Positions 33,998 to 42,211 of a DNA stretch of 64,000 bases are shown here, piece after piece. The translations under genes and the position numbers were made by a program. The notes below the pieces were generated by a model, which did no database searches, was not told the DNA's origin, and saw nothing but the letters and a program-made list of their open reading frames with translations. The stretch comes from Pseudodesulfovibrio sp. GTDB taxonomy: Bacteria > Desulfobacterota > Desulfovibrionia > Desulfovibrionales > Desulfovibrionaceae. Each line of letters starts with the position of its first letter. Positions within the stretch are counted from its first letter, which is position 1. The DNA lies in contig JADGEX010000002.1 in the NCBI GenBank assembly GCA_016744135.1, forward strand, positions 953,486-1,017,485. The letters are read 5' to 3'.

Positions 33998-35236
33998 ATG
34001 GACCTGCGCAAGGAACATTTCGCCTGTTTGGCATTAAAGCACACGCCTCGCCTTGGTCCCAAGGTGTGGCGTGAGTTGTTTGTTCATTACGATAGCGCCT
34101 TTGATGCCGTGCAGGATGCTGCTTCTTGGCCGGTCCTTTCACTCGCCAATAAGGGTATTGCTCAGAAATGCGTGAATGAGGTCTGGCGGGAAAAAGCCGA
34201 GGATGAATACCGGGCGACTCAACAGGCGGGCATGGATGTCGTGACGTGGTTTGATTCACGTTTCCCCGAGAGGTTGAAGAACATCTCAGATCCACCTGCC
34301 ATGCTTTATGTGTCTGGAGATACGACACTTTTCAATAATCCAGGTGTTGGGGTGGTCGGAGCCAGAGAATGTACGCGACTTGGCTTGGATACCGCCGGAC
34401 GCATCAGTGCACAGCTTTCAAAAATCGGCATTACCGTAATCTCGGGGCTTGCGCTAGGTATTGACCGGCAGGCCCATCTTGGCGGCCTCAAAGGTATTGG
34501 TAGTACCATCGCCGTGCTTGGTTGCGGATTGGACATAGATTATCCCATGGATAATATCGATGTCAGGCGCGAACTCGACAGGAGTGGATTGGTGGTGACG
34601 GAATTCGGGCCGGGCGTCAGGCCGAGAGCCGGGCATTTCCCGGTGCGTAACCGGATTATCAGCGGATTGTCTCTTGGCGTACTTGTGGCTGAAGCAGCGC
34701 ATAACAGCGGAAGTTTGATCACTGCTCGTTTGGCTGGAGAGCAGGGCAAGGATGTCTTTGCCGTGCCAGGTCCCATTGGGCAACCAACCTTCACTGGATG
34801 TCATCGACTTATCAAGCAGGGGGCAGCTCTTGTGGAGTCCGCATCCGATATTGTTGAAATTTTACGATACGATTTTGCTCGTGAGTTGGAGTTGGTTCCG
34901 GATCCAGCCCCGGTTGCAAGTGAGGATGGCGTTGAGGCGCACCGGGCCAAAATTAGGGAAAAGAGTGCGTCGAAAAAAACGAAGGATGAAAGTAAAATTC
35001 CCACTCCTTCGTCGCGCAAGCGGCCATCGCAAGCAGACAGGGAGGCCATGGAACTGACTGAAGATGAGAAGAAGGTGTTGGATCTTCTGGATGAGACCGA
35101 TAAAATCCATATAGATAGACTTGGCCGGGAGCTGTGTTTTGATTCGGCTACGATCAGCAAGGTTTTGCTTATTTTGGAGATGCGGGGCGCTGTTCAGCAA
35201 TTGCCTGGAATGTGGTATGTCGTGCGTGAATCATAA
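33998..35236 (+). CDS. dprA: DprA DNA-processing protein
   Basis: 412 residues from ATG 33998 (AAGGGA upstream). The Rossmann-like DprA core contains GVVGARECTRLG, SGLALGIDRQAH, AVLGCGLDIDYP, GARPRAGHFP-type sequence RPRAGHFPVRNRIISG and SLITARLAGEQG. A C-terminal winged helix (about 345-410) ends the protein after a charged linker. DprA loads RecA onto incoming single-stranded DNA in transformation; many non-competent bacteria also keep it. Confidence 0.93.
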   Translation: MDLRKEHFACLALKHTPRLGPKVWRELFVHYDSAFDAVQDAASWPVLSLANKGIAQKCVNEVWREKAEDEYRATQQAGMDVVTWFDSRFPERLKNISDPPAMLYVSGDTTLFNNPGVGVVGARECTRLGLDTAGRISAQLSKIGITVISGLALGIDRQAHLGGLKGIGSTIAVLGCGLDIDYPMDNIDVRRELDRSGLVVTEFGPGVRPRAGHFPVRNRIISGLSLGVLVAEAAHNSGSLITARLAGEQGKDVFAVPGPIGQPTFTGCHRLIKQGAALVESASDIVEILRYDFARELELVPDPAPVASEDGVEAHRAKIREKSASKKTKDESKIPTPSSRKRPSQADREAMELTEDEKKVLDLLDETDKIHIDRLGRELCFDSATISKVLLILEMRGAVQQLPGMWYVVRES

Positions 35237-35250
35237 CCTGTGGGTATAGT

Positions 35251-35523
35251 ATGGACTGGAAACTGCTCGCCACGACCTTTGGTACATTATTTGTTGCGGA
35301 ACTTGGTGACAAGACGCAGCTCGCTTGCATGCTTATGACCGCCAAGACACAGAAGCCGTGGACCGTATTTCTCGGCTCGTCTATCGCTTTGGTCCTTGTT
35401 AGCTTTCTGGGGGTTATGTTTGCTCAGTTTGTGTGCCAATACATCTCGCCGCATATTATCAAAAAAGTTGCTGCGGTTTCCTTTATGGTAATGGGATGCC
35501 TGATTTTCTTTGACAAGATATGA
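35251..35523 (+). CDS. GDT1/TMEM165 (UPF0016) family membrane protein
   Basis: 90 residues with one copy of the family motif ELGDKTQ (17-23) and three hydrophobic segments (about 5-20, 38-60, 68-88). GDT1-family proteins are Mn/Ca transporters. Single-domain forms such as this one are expected to assemble as dimers with opposite topology. It is 15 bp downstream of dprA and perhaps co-transcribed. Confidence 0.85.
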   Translation: MDWKLLATTFGTLFVAELGDKTQLACMLMTAKTQKPWTVFLGSSIALVLVSFLGVMFAQFVCQYISPHIIKKVAAVSFMVMGCLIFFDKI

Positions 35524-35594
35524 CATATCAGGCTTGAATATTTGTACTCGACTTGATTTCTTCGTGTAAATACGTGCTCTGAACCGGGAAAATA

Positions 35595-35990
35595 ATGCAG
35601 AAAATACCGATTAACCTCGCCGTCCCTGGCATGAAATTAGCTAAACCTGTCCTTAAAGAAGGGGGCATGACTATAATGGCTGAGGGGATGGAATTGACGG
35701 ACAGTCTTATTTCTCGATTGGGAAATATGAAGATTGAGCGTATTACAGTGCAGGGGCATCCCGTGGATATGGGCGGTGCTGGCGCTGGTACTAAGTGGGC
35801 AGAGCGTTTGGAACGTCTGGATGTCTTGTTTAGAAGCCATACCGAGGATAAGTGGATGACTCGTGTTAAAGTTCGCATGGGGCAGTATTTTCAGATTAAG
35901 GCAGCGGCTCAGGAAGCGAAAATGCAGGCTATGAAGGATATCGAATCCTCTGATGAAGATGAGATTGAGAACGATGAGAGCGAGGTTTAG
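35595..35990 (+). CDS. Conserved small signalling-associated protein
   Basis: 131 residues. The N-terminal half (INLAVPGMKLAKPVLKEGGMTI, then ELTDSLISRLGNMKIERITVQG) resembles the short domain that often precedes HD-GYP or HDOD output domains. The C-terminal tail is very acidic. It ends 4 bp before the HDOD gene, so the two probably work as a split pair. The function is not known. Confidence 0.7.
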   Translation: MQKIPINLAVPGMKLAKPVLKEGGMTIMAEGMELTDSLISRLGNMKIERITVQGHPVDMGGAGAGTKWAERLERLDVLFRSHTEDKWMTRVKVRMGQYFQIKAAAQEAKMQAMKDIESSDEDEIENDESEV

Positions 35991-35993
35991 AGC

Positions 35994-36830
35994 ATGGATG
36001 AAAATTTGAAAACCAGTATTCGCGGTGAAATTCTTCAGGTAAAGGACTTGCCTACTTTGCCACATGTTCTGAACAAAGTTACGACTCTTGTGGAAGACCC
36101 AGATGCCTCCAGTGAGGCCATTGCCAAGGTTATTTCTACGGATCAGGTTTTGTCCGCCAAAGTTTTGAAGATGGTCAATTCACCCATTTATGGTTTTCCT
36201 GGTCGAATAAGTTCCATTCAACATGCGTTGGTCCTGCTTGGATTCAATGTGGTGCGCGGTATTATTATTTCCACATCAGTTTTTGACATGATGGTTCAGG
36301 CTATGAAGGGGTTGTGGGAGCATAGTCTCGGATGTGCAACGGCCTGTAATATTATTGCCCGTCGTGCTGGTTTTGAAGATCCCGAAGAGTACGCCGTGGC
36401 AGGACTTCTGCACGATCTTGGAAAGGTCGTGACTGCCGTTCAGCTTCCTGATCTGCATGCATCTATCCTTAATACAGTACAGGCCAAGGAAATAACGTAT
36501 TTTCAAGCCGAAAAGGATGTTCTCGGATTCGGGCATGATCGTATCAACGCATGGCTTGCCCGTCATTGGGGCTTGCCACCGAATATTCGTGAGGCCATGA
36601 GCCGTCACCATGCTCCACAATTGGCTGAATTTTATAAACCCATGTCTTGCGTGGTGCATCTGGGTGATTTTTTGGTCAGGCTATTTGAGTTTGGGAATTC
36701 TGGCGATGACCAAACAGCCTATCTACGCCCTGAGGCGCTTATTGAACTCAAGTTCAAGATGTCTGATCTTGATAAGGTTATGGACGAGATGTCCGACCAA
36801 CTCCTTGAAGTTTCTGATCTCACTTTATAA
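35994..36830 (+). CDS. HDOD-domain protein
   Basis: 278 residues. An HDOD domain spans about 15-215, with LPTLPHVLNKVTTLVEDP, LSAKVLKMVNSPIYGF and the HD-like pair in AGLLHDLGKVV, plus a C-terminal helical region. HDOD proteins act in bacterial signalling, often downstream of chemosensory or second-messenger pathways, usually without phosphodiesterase activity. It is linked to the gene before it by 3 bp. Confidence 0.85.
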   Translation: MDENLKTSIRGEILQVKDLPTLPHVLNKVTTLVEDPDASSEAIAKVISTDQVLSAKVLKMVNSPIYGFPGRISSIQHALVLLGFNVVRGIIISTSVFDMMVQAMKGLWEHSLGCATACNIIARRAGFEDPEEYAVAGLLHDLGKVVTAVQLPDLHASILNTVQAKEITYFQAEKDVLGFGHDRINAWLARHWGLPPNIREAMSRHHAPQLAEFYKPMSCVVHLGDFLVRLFEFGNSGDDQTAYLRPEALIELKFKMSDLDKVMDEMSDQLLEVSDLTL

Positions 36831-36858
36831 TTTCGTGAAGCTCTGCTAGTCTCTCTCC

Positions 36859-37821
36859 ATGAGTCAAACTCTTGAAAAATCTCTTTTTCAGCGCAAACAG
36901 ACCGGTTTTTTGCTGACACCCGACACAGCTCTTGCCGAAATGTTGCAGAAACTATGGTCGCCTGAAGTGCTTGAATTTACGGTTTTCGATCAAGGCGGCA
37001 AGGCTATTGAGCATCTGTTCAACGAACCGCCGGATCTTTTGGTCGTGGATAATCGTCTTTCGGACATTTCTGGTCGAGAGATTGCTAATCTGGTCAAAAG
37101 TGAAAATGTGTATCGGCAGTTGCCGGTGGTCGTGTGCGTGGATCCTATCGATGTTGAAGAACCGTGGAATTGGAATGTTATTGAGGTAGACGATTTTCTT
37201 GTCAGGCCGTTTAACCCGTCCGAGGTGCGCGATCGCATCAATTTGACTTTGTGTCGGGCTATGCGCGCTCTTGATGCAAACCCGCTGTCCAAGTTGCCGG
37301 GGAATACCTCGATTATCCAACGGATTCAGCAGTTGATCGACAATGGTGAAGAGTTTGCTTTGGCCTATTGTGACCTTGATTATTTCAAGTCATACAATGA
37401 TAAGTATGGATTCGCACGGGGTGATGAGATTCTGATGATGTCGGCTCGGCTTATTGTGAATACAATCCGTAGTTATCAGGGCGTGCAAAGTTTCGTGGGG
37501 CACGTTGGTGGCGACGACTTTGTATTTATCCTGCCGCCAGATAAGGTGGAAGGAGCGTGTAAGCGCATCATCGCGGCCTTTGACGATATTGTTCCGCATT
37601 TTTATGATCCTGAAGATCGGCAGCGGGGGAATATTACCTCGGTGGATCGAGAAGGGAATACCAAGGTTTTCCCGTTGATGGCTATTTCTTTGGCTGTGGT
37701 TGTTAATACGGATGGGCGGATTCAGCATTACGGTGAAGTTTCGTCTATTGCTATGGATTTGAAGAAAAAGGCCAAGGAAGATCCCAAGAGCAGCTATGTC
37801 ATCGACCAACGAAAAGCGTAA
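36859..37821 (+). CDS. Receiver-like plus GGDEF-type protein (GGDDF variant)
   Basis: 320 residues. An N-terminal receiver-like domain (about 12-130) has the acceptor-like Asp in LLVVDNRL. The usual KP near its end is RP (FLVRPF), so phosphorylation is doubtful. A C-terminal diguanylate-cyclase fold follows (about 150-300) with CDLDYFKSYNDKYG and GHVGGDDFVF, where GGDEF is GGDDF. Activity as a c-di-GMP synthase is uncertain. The last 26 bp overlap the xer gene in another frame. Confidence 0.82.
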   Translation: MSQTLEKSLFQRKQTGFLLTPDTALAEMLQKLWSPEVLEFTVFDQGGKAIEHLFNEPPDLLVVDNRLSDISGREIANLVKSENVYRQLPVVVCVDPIDVEEPWNWNVIEVDDFLVRPFNPSEVRDRINLTLCRAMRALDANPLSKLPGNTSIIQRIQQLIDNGEEFALAYCDLDYFKSYNDKYGFARGDEILMMSARLIVNTIRSYQGVQSFVGHVGGDDFVFILPPDKVEGACKRIIAAFDDIVPHFYDPEDRQRGNITSVDREGNTKVFPLMAISLAVVVNTDGRIQHYGEVSSIAMDLKKKAKEDPKSSYVIDQRKA

Positions 37822-38755
37822 TCAACAAGGCGAAATCGTTCAGGGGTTTCTCGCCTTTCTCGCCGTGGAGAAGGGATATTCCAATGCCACGATCCGATCA
37901 TATGGGACCGATCTTGAACAATTTCAAGTTCACCTCAAGACAAAAAAACGTACGTTGGAGAAGCCGGAGCGGGTGACTCGCGATCATGTGCGTGGTTTTT
38001 TGGCAGAGTTGCATCGACGTCAACTTTCCAAAGCGTCCATGGGGCGGAAGTTGTCGAGCCTGCGTGCCTATTTCAAATATCTTTTACGGCATAAACAGAT
38101 CGTCAAGGACCCCATGGCGGGCATCCGCAATCCCAAGCAGGAAAAACGGCATCCACAATTACTCAATGTGGATCAGGCCGTATCCATGATGGAGGCGGCT
38201 GTTGAGCCTGACCCGGAAGGTCTGCGGGATATAGCTTTGGCGGAAGTGCTTTATGGTTCCGGTTTGCGTATCAGTGAGGCTATTGGGCTGGATATGAATG
38301 ACGTGGATTCGGATGTCATTCGAGTGGTGGGTAAGGGGAATAAGGAACGGATTGTCCCTTTGTCCGATGCCGCGATCAAGCGTATTCGTCGATATATGGA
38401 ACAGCGACATGCCTTTATAAAGGACGATTATTCCGAGCAGGCATTGTTTTTGAGTGTGCGTGCAGGAAAACGGCTGGACCGGCGGCAGGCCAATCGGGTT
38501 ATTGCCAAGCTTGGTAAGCTGGCAGGCCTGCCCAAGGATGTTCATCCGCACATGTTGCGGCATAGTTTCGCTACTCATATGCTTGAAGCCGGGGCAGATC
38601 TTCGTAGTGTTCAGGAGCTTTTGGGACATGAAAATCTGACCACGACTCAACGGTACACACATCTGGACATGCAGCACATCATGCAGGTATACGATTCTGC
38701 GCATCCGAGAGCGGGTGCGAATGAGACTAAGAAAAAAAACAACGATACGGAGTAG
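37796..38755 (+). CDS. xerD: Site-specific tyrosine recombinase XerC/XerD
   Basis: 319 residues: core-binding domain (about 14-100), catalytic domain from about 120. Catalytic Arg is in YGSGLRISEA, Lys in VGKGNKER, the HxxR box in HPHMLRHSFATHML, His in LLGHENLTTT and Tyr in QRYTHL. The length is that of chromosome-dimer-resolving XerC/D. XerD against XerC cannot be decided here. The start overlaps the GGDEF-type gene by 26 bp. Confidence 0.9.
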   Translation: MSSTNEKRNQQGEIVQGFLAFLAVEKGYSNATIRSYGTDLEQFQVHLKTKKRTLEKPERVTRDHVRGFLAELHRRQLSKASMGRKLSSLRAYFKYLLRHKQIVKDPMAGIRNPKQEKRHPQLLNVDQAVSMMEAAVEPDPEGLRDIALAEVLYGSGLRISEAIGLDMNDVDSDVIRVVGKGNKERIVPLSDAAIKRIRRYMEQRHAFIKDDYSEQALFLSVRAGKRLDRRQANRVIAKLGKLAGLPKDVHPHMLRHSFATHMLEAGADLRSVQELLGHENLTTTQRYTHLDMQHIMQVYDSAHPRAGANETKKKNNDTE

Positions 38756-38758
38756 ATA

Positions 38759-39265
38759 ATGGAAAATCCCATGGTTCTTCTGGAAACCCCGGAAGGCGAA
38801 ATACTTATTGAGCTTTTCCCGGACAAGGCCCCTAAGACCGTTGAGAATTTTTTGCAGTACGTGGATGACGAGTTTTATGATGGAACTCTGTTCCATCGTG
38901 TCATCAAGGGATTCATGATTCAGACAGGTGGTTTGACCTTTTCCATGGAAGAAAAGGAGACTCGTGACCCCATCGAGAACGAGGCAACCAATGGACTGAA
39001 GAACGTCGAAGGGTCAGTGGCCATGGGCCGTTTGCCCGAACCGCATAGTGCGACTAGTCAGTTTTATATAAATGTTTCAGACAATGCTGATCTCGACCAT
39101 ACGGGCGATGATGATGAAATTTTCGGTTATTGCGTGTTTGGTGAGGTGATCGATGGCATGGATGTAGCTGTTAAGATCAGCAAGGCGAAGACCAAGAGCT
39201 ATCAGGGTTTTGACGATGTTCCGGTGGATCCGGTTTCCGTTATCACGGCCCGTCGGTTTGAATAA
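38759..39265 (+). CDS. Cyclophilin-type peptidyl-prolyl isomerase
   Basis: 168 residues covering one cyclophilin domain: KTVENFLQYVDDEFYDGTLFHRVIKGFMIQTGG, MGRLPEPHSATSQFYINV and FGYCVFGEVIDGMD. It contains the catalytic Arg in FHRV and the QTGG loop. No signal peptide, so cytoplasmic (PpiB-like). It starts 4 bp after the xer gene, so it is co-transcribed. Confidence 0.92.
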   Translation: MENPMVLLETPEGEILIELFPDKAPKTVENFLQYVDDEFYDGTLFHRVIKGFMIQTGGLTFSMEEKETRDPIENEATNGLKNVEGSVAMGRLPEPHSATSQFYINVSDNADLDHTGDDDEIFGYCVFGEVIDGMDVAVKISKAKTKSYQGFDDVPVDPVSVITARRFE

Positions 39266-39285
39266 TCGGCAGAAATAGGCGTATT

Positions 39286-39319
39286 AAAAAAGGCGAGACC
39301 AAATGGTCTCGCCTTTTTT
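39286..39319 (+). terminator. Bidirectional terminator between the cyclophilin and flavin oxidoreductase genes
   Basis: Perfect stem built on AGGCGAGACC / GGTCTCGCCT with flanking A and T runs and a 4-nt loop. It serves convergent genes on both strands. Confidence 0.9.
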
Positions 39320-39338
39320 AATGTTTTGTGAGTTTTTG

Positions 39339-40463
39339 TTATGAACGGAATTTTTTTTCCGCTTCCTCATATTTTCTTTCTGCTTCTTCCTTGAGACCGT
39401 TCATGAGTTCTTTCACGGTAACGATCTTGTCTACTAGATAGGCGTTGGCGCCGGCAAAGACAAAACCGTGTTTGAGCTTGCCTTTGTAAGCATTTACCAG
39501 CGCTTGGGCGATGCAGTACGGGGATTTTTCTTCGGCGCACGAGTGCAGGCATTTGTGCACGCATTTCTTGGGTTTTTTCAACCCACTGGATACGGCGTCG
39601 AGGAAACTGTTTTTAAGTGCACGACCTGGCATGCCAACAGGGCTTTTGATGATGGTTACGTCTTCTTTCTTTGCGTTGATGTATGCCTGCTTAAAGGCTT
39701 CATCTGCATCGCATTCTTCTGTTGCCACAAAACGGGTACCCATCTGGACGCCTGATGCACCCATTTCAAGGTATTTGGCGATATCTTCGCCGGTATACAC
39801 TCCGCCTGCAGCGATAACAGGAATGTTTTTGTGGTGAGATTCTTTGTATGGATCTACGACATTCACGACATCAGAAACGATGTTTTCAAGCTGGAACTTC
39901 GGATCGTCGATCTGTTCAGCCTTGAAGCCGAGGTGGCCGCCGGCCTTGGGTCCTTCAACCACAAAACCGTCGGGCAGGTAATCAAACCTGTTCAGCCATT
40001 TGCGGCACAGAATGGAAGCCGCACGGCCAGAGGAAACGATAGGGATCAGTTTGGTGCGCATGTCGTCCTTCATCTCTTCGGACATTTCGCGAAGATAGCC
40101 CGGCAGGTCCAGAGGGAGTCCTGCGCCGGAGATGATAACATCCACTTTTTCGCGGATGGAAGTGCGGACCATGTCACCGTAGTTGGTCAGTGCGCACATG
40201 ATGTTCACGCCGAGCAGACCATCGGTCATTTTGGCGCGAGCTTTGCGGATTTCATCAATAAGTCCTTGATGGTCGGCCGCTACAGGGTCCGTGGCACGTT
40301 TAGGATCACGCATGCCGATCATGGATGTGGCTATGACGCCAACGCCGCCTTCATTGGCAACGGCGCTTGCCAAGCCGGAAAGGGATATGCCGACACCCAT
40401 GCCGCCCTGAATGATGGGGAGCTTGGCAGTCAGGTCACCGAAAGTAAGATTCGGAAGTTTCAT
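39339..40463 (-). CDS. NAD(P)H-dependent flavin oxidoreductase (nitronate monooxygenase family)
   Basis: 374 residues from ATG 40463 (GAGGTAACCCCA before it; the frame is open further upstream without a site). A TIM barrel of the 2-nitropropane dioxygenase/NPD type: IIQGGMGVGISLSGLA at the N terminus, VEGPKAGGHLGF and VIAAGGVYTGEDIAKYLEMGASGVQMGTRF for FMN binding. Near the C terminus a cysteine-rich insert (KKCVHKCLHSCAEEKSPYC) is typical of a clade in anaerobes and may bind metal. The physiological substrate is unknown. Confidence 0.88.
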   Translation of the reverse strand: MKLPNLTFGDLTAKLPIIQGGMGVGISLSGLASAVANEGGVGVIATSMIGMRDPKRATDPVAADHQGLIDEIRKARAKMTDGLLGVNIMCALTNYGDMVRTSIREKVDVIISGAGLPLDLPGYLREMSEEMKDDMRTKLIPIVSSGRAASILCRKWLNRFDYLPDGFVVEGPKAGGHLGFKAEQIDDPKFQLENIVSDVVNVVDPYKESHHKNIPVIAAGGVYTGEDIAKYLEMGASGVQMGTRFVATEECDADEAFKQAYINAKKEDVTIIKSPVGMPGRALKNSFLDAVSSGLKKPKKCVHKCLHSCAEEKSPYCIAQALVNAYKGKLKHGFVFAGANAYLVDKIVTVKELMNGLKEEAERKYEEAEKKFRS

Positions 40464-40547
40464 TGGGGTTACCTCATATTTTTCTGAAGATACGCTCGTG
40501 TGCTTGATAATGCAAATCAAGTCAAGACAAACTGATGTTTGAATCGA

Positions 40548-41744
40548 CTAATATATTCCTTCAACATGATCTTTAACTGTCAACTCAGCGAAATACATGG
40601 AACTTGTAAAAGCTGGTGAAATTGAGTTGAGAATATGTATCGTGTTATTGTGGCGTTTAATGACAAAATCCATGACCAGTTCACAGGTATCTGTATTCAC
40701 TAATTGTGGGCGTATTCCCATTTTGGATGTGGAAATGAAATCATCGGGTGAGATGTGTTTGACCAGTTTGGCCGTATCATTGAAGAAATATTTAAAGAAA
40801 TATTTACGAGGTTCTTCCATGGCCACCTGACGGAATTTTTCGTTCCCCATAAACAGGTTCAGGTCCTGAAAGAGAATGGAGAGGAATTCTGCATCTAGTC
40901 CTTTGAGGATACCGTAGTTTTCACGTCCGAAAGCGGGTATGGCTGTTGGGCCGACATAGACATCACCATGGACGCTTCGGGTAAAGTGTATGCCAAGGAA
41001 TGGGTTTTTGATGTTGGGCACTGGGTATATGGAACCATTAATTTGGTCGGCGGCTGGCTTTTTTAGCTTGTGGTAGATGCCTTTGAACGGGAGCAGGCGA
41101 TAATTTGGGGCGACACCGAATGCGTGAGCAACCCTGTCACTGTAAGCCCCCGCAGCGTTGATGAAGAGGGAATATTTGATTGGGCCTTCCGAGGTCAGAA
41201 CGCTGTCGTATCCTTTATCAAGGAAGCGGGTGTTGAAAAAGAATCGTACCTTGCCGCTTGTATCAAGTTCATGATGCATGGCAGTGAGGATTTTTTTGGA
41301 GTCCACAACAGCGGTGAAGGGGGAGTGCAGAGCGCGCTCAACTGTTTTCGCATTGGGTTCCAGTTCGGCTAGTTGCGTCTTGTCGATCATTTCGACAGTG
41401 CAGCCGTTGGCTGTGGCGCGTCGCTCCAGTTCGTCCAGTGTGTCCAATTCGGTTTCTGTTCGGGCAACAATGACTTTGCCGGATTTGAAGAGAGGTAGGC
41501 CGTTTTCTTCGCAATAAGCTTGCATGCGACGGTTGCCTTCCAGACACATCTGCGCCTTTAATGTGCCGGGATCATAATAGATGCCGGCATGGAGTACGCC
41601 ACTGTTACGACCTGAGGCGTGCATGCCGGGGGCCGGTTCCTTGTCAAAAATGATGATGTCATCGAAGCCGGCCTTGATGAGTTCGCGGGCTATAGTTAGG
41701 CCGAGTATGCCCGCTCCGCAGATGACAGTATGTGCTGAGAACAT
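40548..41744 (-). CDS. lhgO: L-2-hydroxyglutarate oxidase (LhgO family)
   Basis: 398 residues. An FAD-binding N terminus ICGAGILGLTIARELIKAG (GxGxxG), a substrate region with SGRNSGVLHAGIYY, and a DAO-type C-terminal part ending near HILNSISPAFTSSM. Members oxidise L-2-hydroxyglutarate to 2-oxoglutarate and pass electrons to the membrane quinone pool; glycerol-3-phosphate dehydrogenase-like relatives are the alternative. The start lies 2 bp beyond the stop of the PPC-domain gene, so the two form an operon. Confidence 0.85.
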   Translation of the reverse strand: MFSAHTVICGAGILGLTIARELIKAGFDDIIIFDKEPAPGMHASGRNSGVLHAGIYYDPGTLKAQMCLEGNRRMQAYCEENGLPLFKSGKVIVARTETELDTLDELERRATANGCTVEMIDKTQLAELEPNAKTVERALHSPFTAVVDSKKILTAMHHELDTSGKVRFFFNTRFLDKGYDSVLTSEGPIKYSLFINAAGAYSDRVAHAFGVAPNYRLLPFKGIYHKLKKPAADQINGSIYPVPNIKNPFLGIHFTRSVHGDVYVGPTAIPAFGRENYGILKGLDAEFLSILFQDLNLFMGNEKFRQVAMEEPRKYFFKYFFNDTAKLVKHISPDDFISTSKMGIRPQLVNTDTCELVMDFVIKRHNNTIHILNSISPAFTSSMYFAELTVKDHVEGIY

Positions 41745-41746
41745 GA

Positions 41747-42190
41747 TTATTTCTTGGCGAGCAGAGCCAGACCGCTCTTGGGTTCTTTTTTGCGCAGCAT
41801 ATCCGTGTTCAGGATTTCCATGATAATCACTTCGCCGACCAGCCAGACGTCAAGGCCGGGCCGGATGCAGCCGGTGTGAGTTTTGCCGTCACGGCCAAGA
41901 GCTGCATGCATGTGCAGAACGGGTTTTCCGTCCTCATCGGGAAAGAGCGTCCCGAGCGCAGCTACTTCATGTGCGTCACTGATGGGGTATAATATGGGAT
42001 CAATGATCGATGCATCACCGTCTTTGGGGCCGACTACGATGTTGCCGCCGTCAATGCCGCCAATCATGGTACACATGGCTGTTTTGATGTCGTGTTCTTT
42101 TGCAAATTGTTCGATGCAGTTAGGGACACGTTCATCCTCTTCCAGTCGCAGGGTGAACACGCGACCAATGGTTCCTTCGCTGTATTGCAT
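41747..42190 (-). CDS. PPC-domain (DUF296) protein
   Basis: 147 residues covering one PPC/DUF296 domain: FTLRLEEDERV at the N terminus, MCTMIGGIDGGNIVVG, LHMHAALGRDGKTHTG with the conserved His residues, and LVGEVIIMEI. The domain forms trimers and occurs in AT-hook proteins of plants and as single-domain proteins in bacteria, where its role is poorly known. It lies between the nuclease pair and lhgO on the same strand. Confidence 0.85.
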   Translation of the reverse strand: MQYSEGTIGRVFTLRLEEDERVPNCIEQFAKEHDIKTAMCTMIGGIDGGNIVVGPKDGDASIIDPILYPISDAHEVAALGTLFPDEDGKPVLHMHAALGRDGKTHTGCIRPGLDVWLVGEVIIMEILNTDMLRKKEPKSGLALLAKK

Positions 42191-42211
42191 GCCGTTAATC
42201 CTTGGTTTGTC

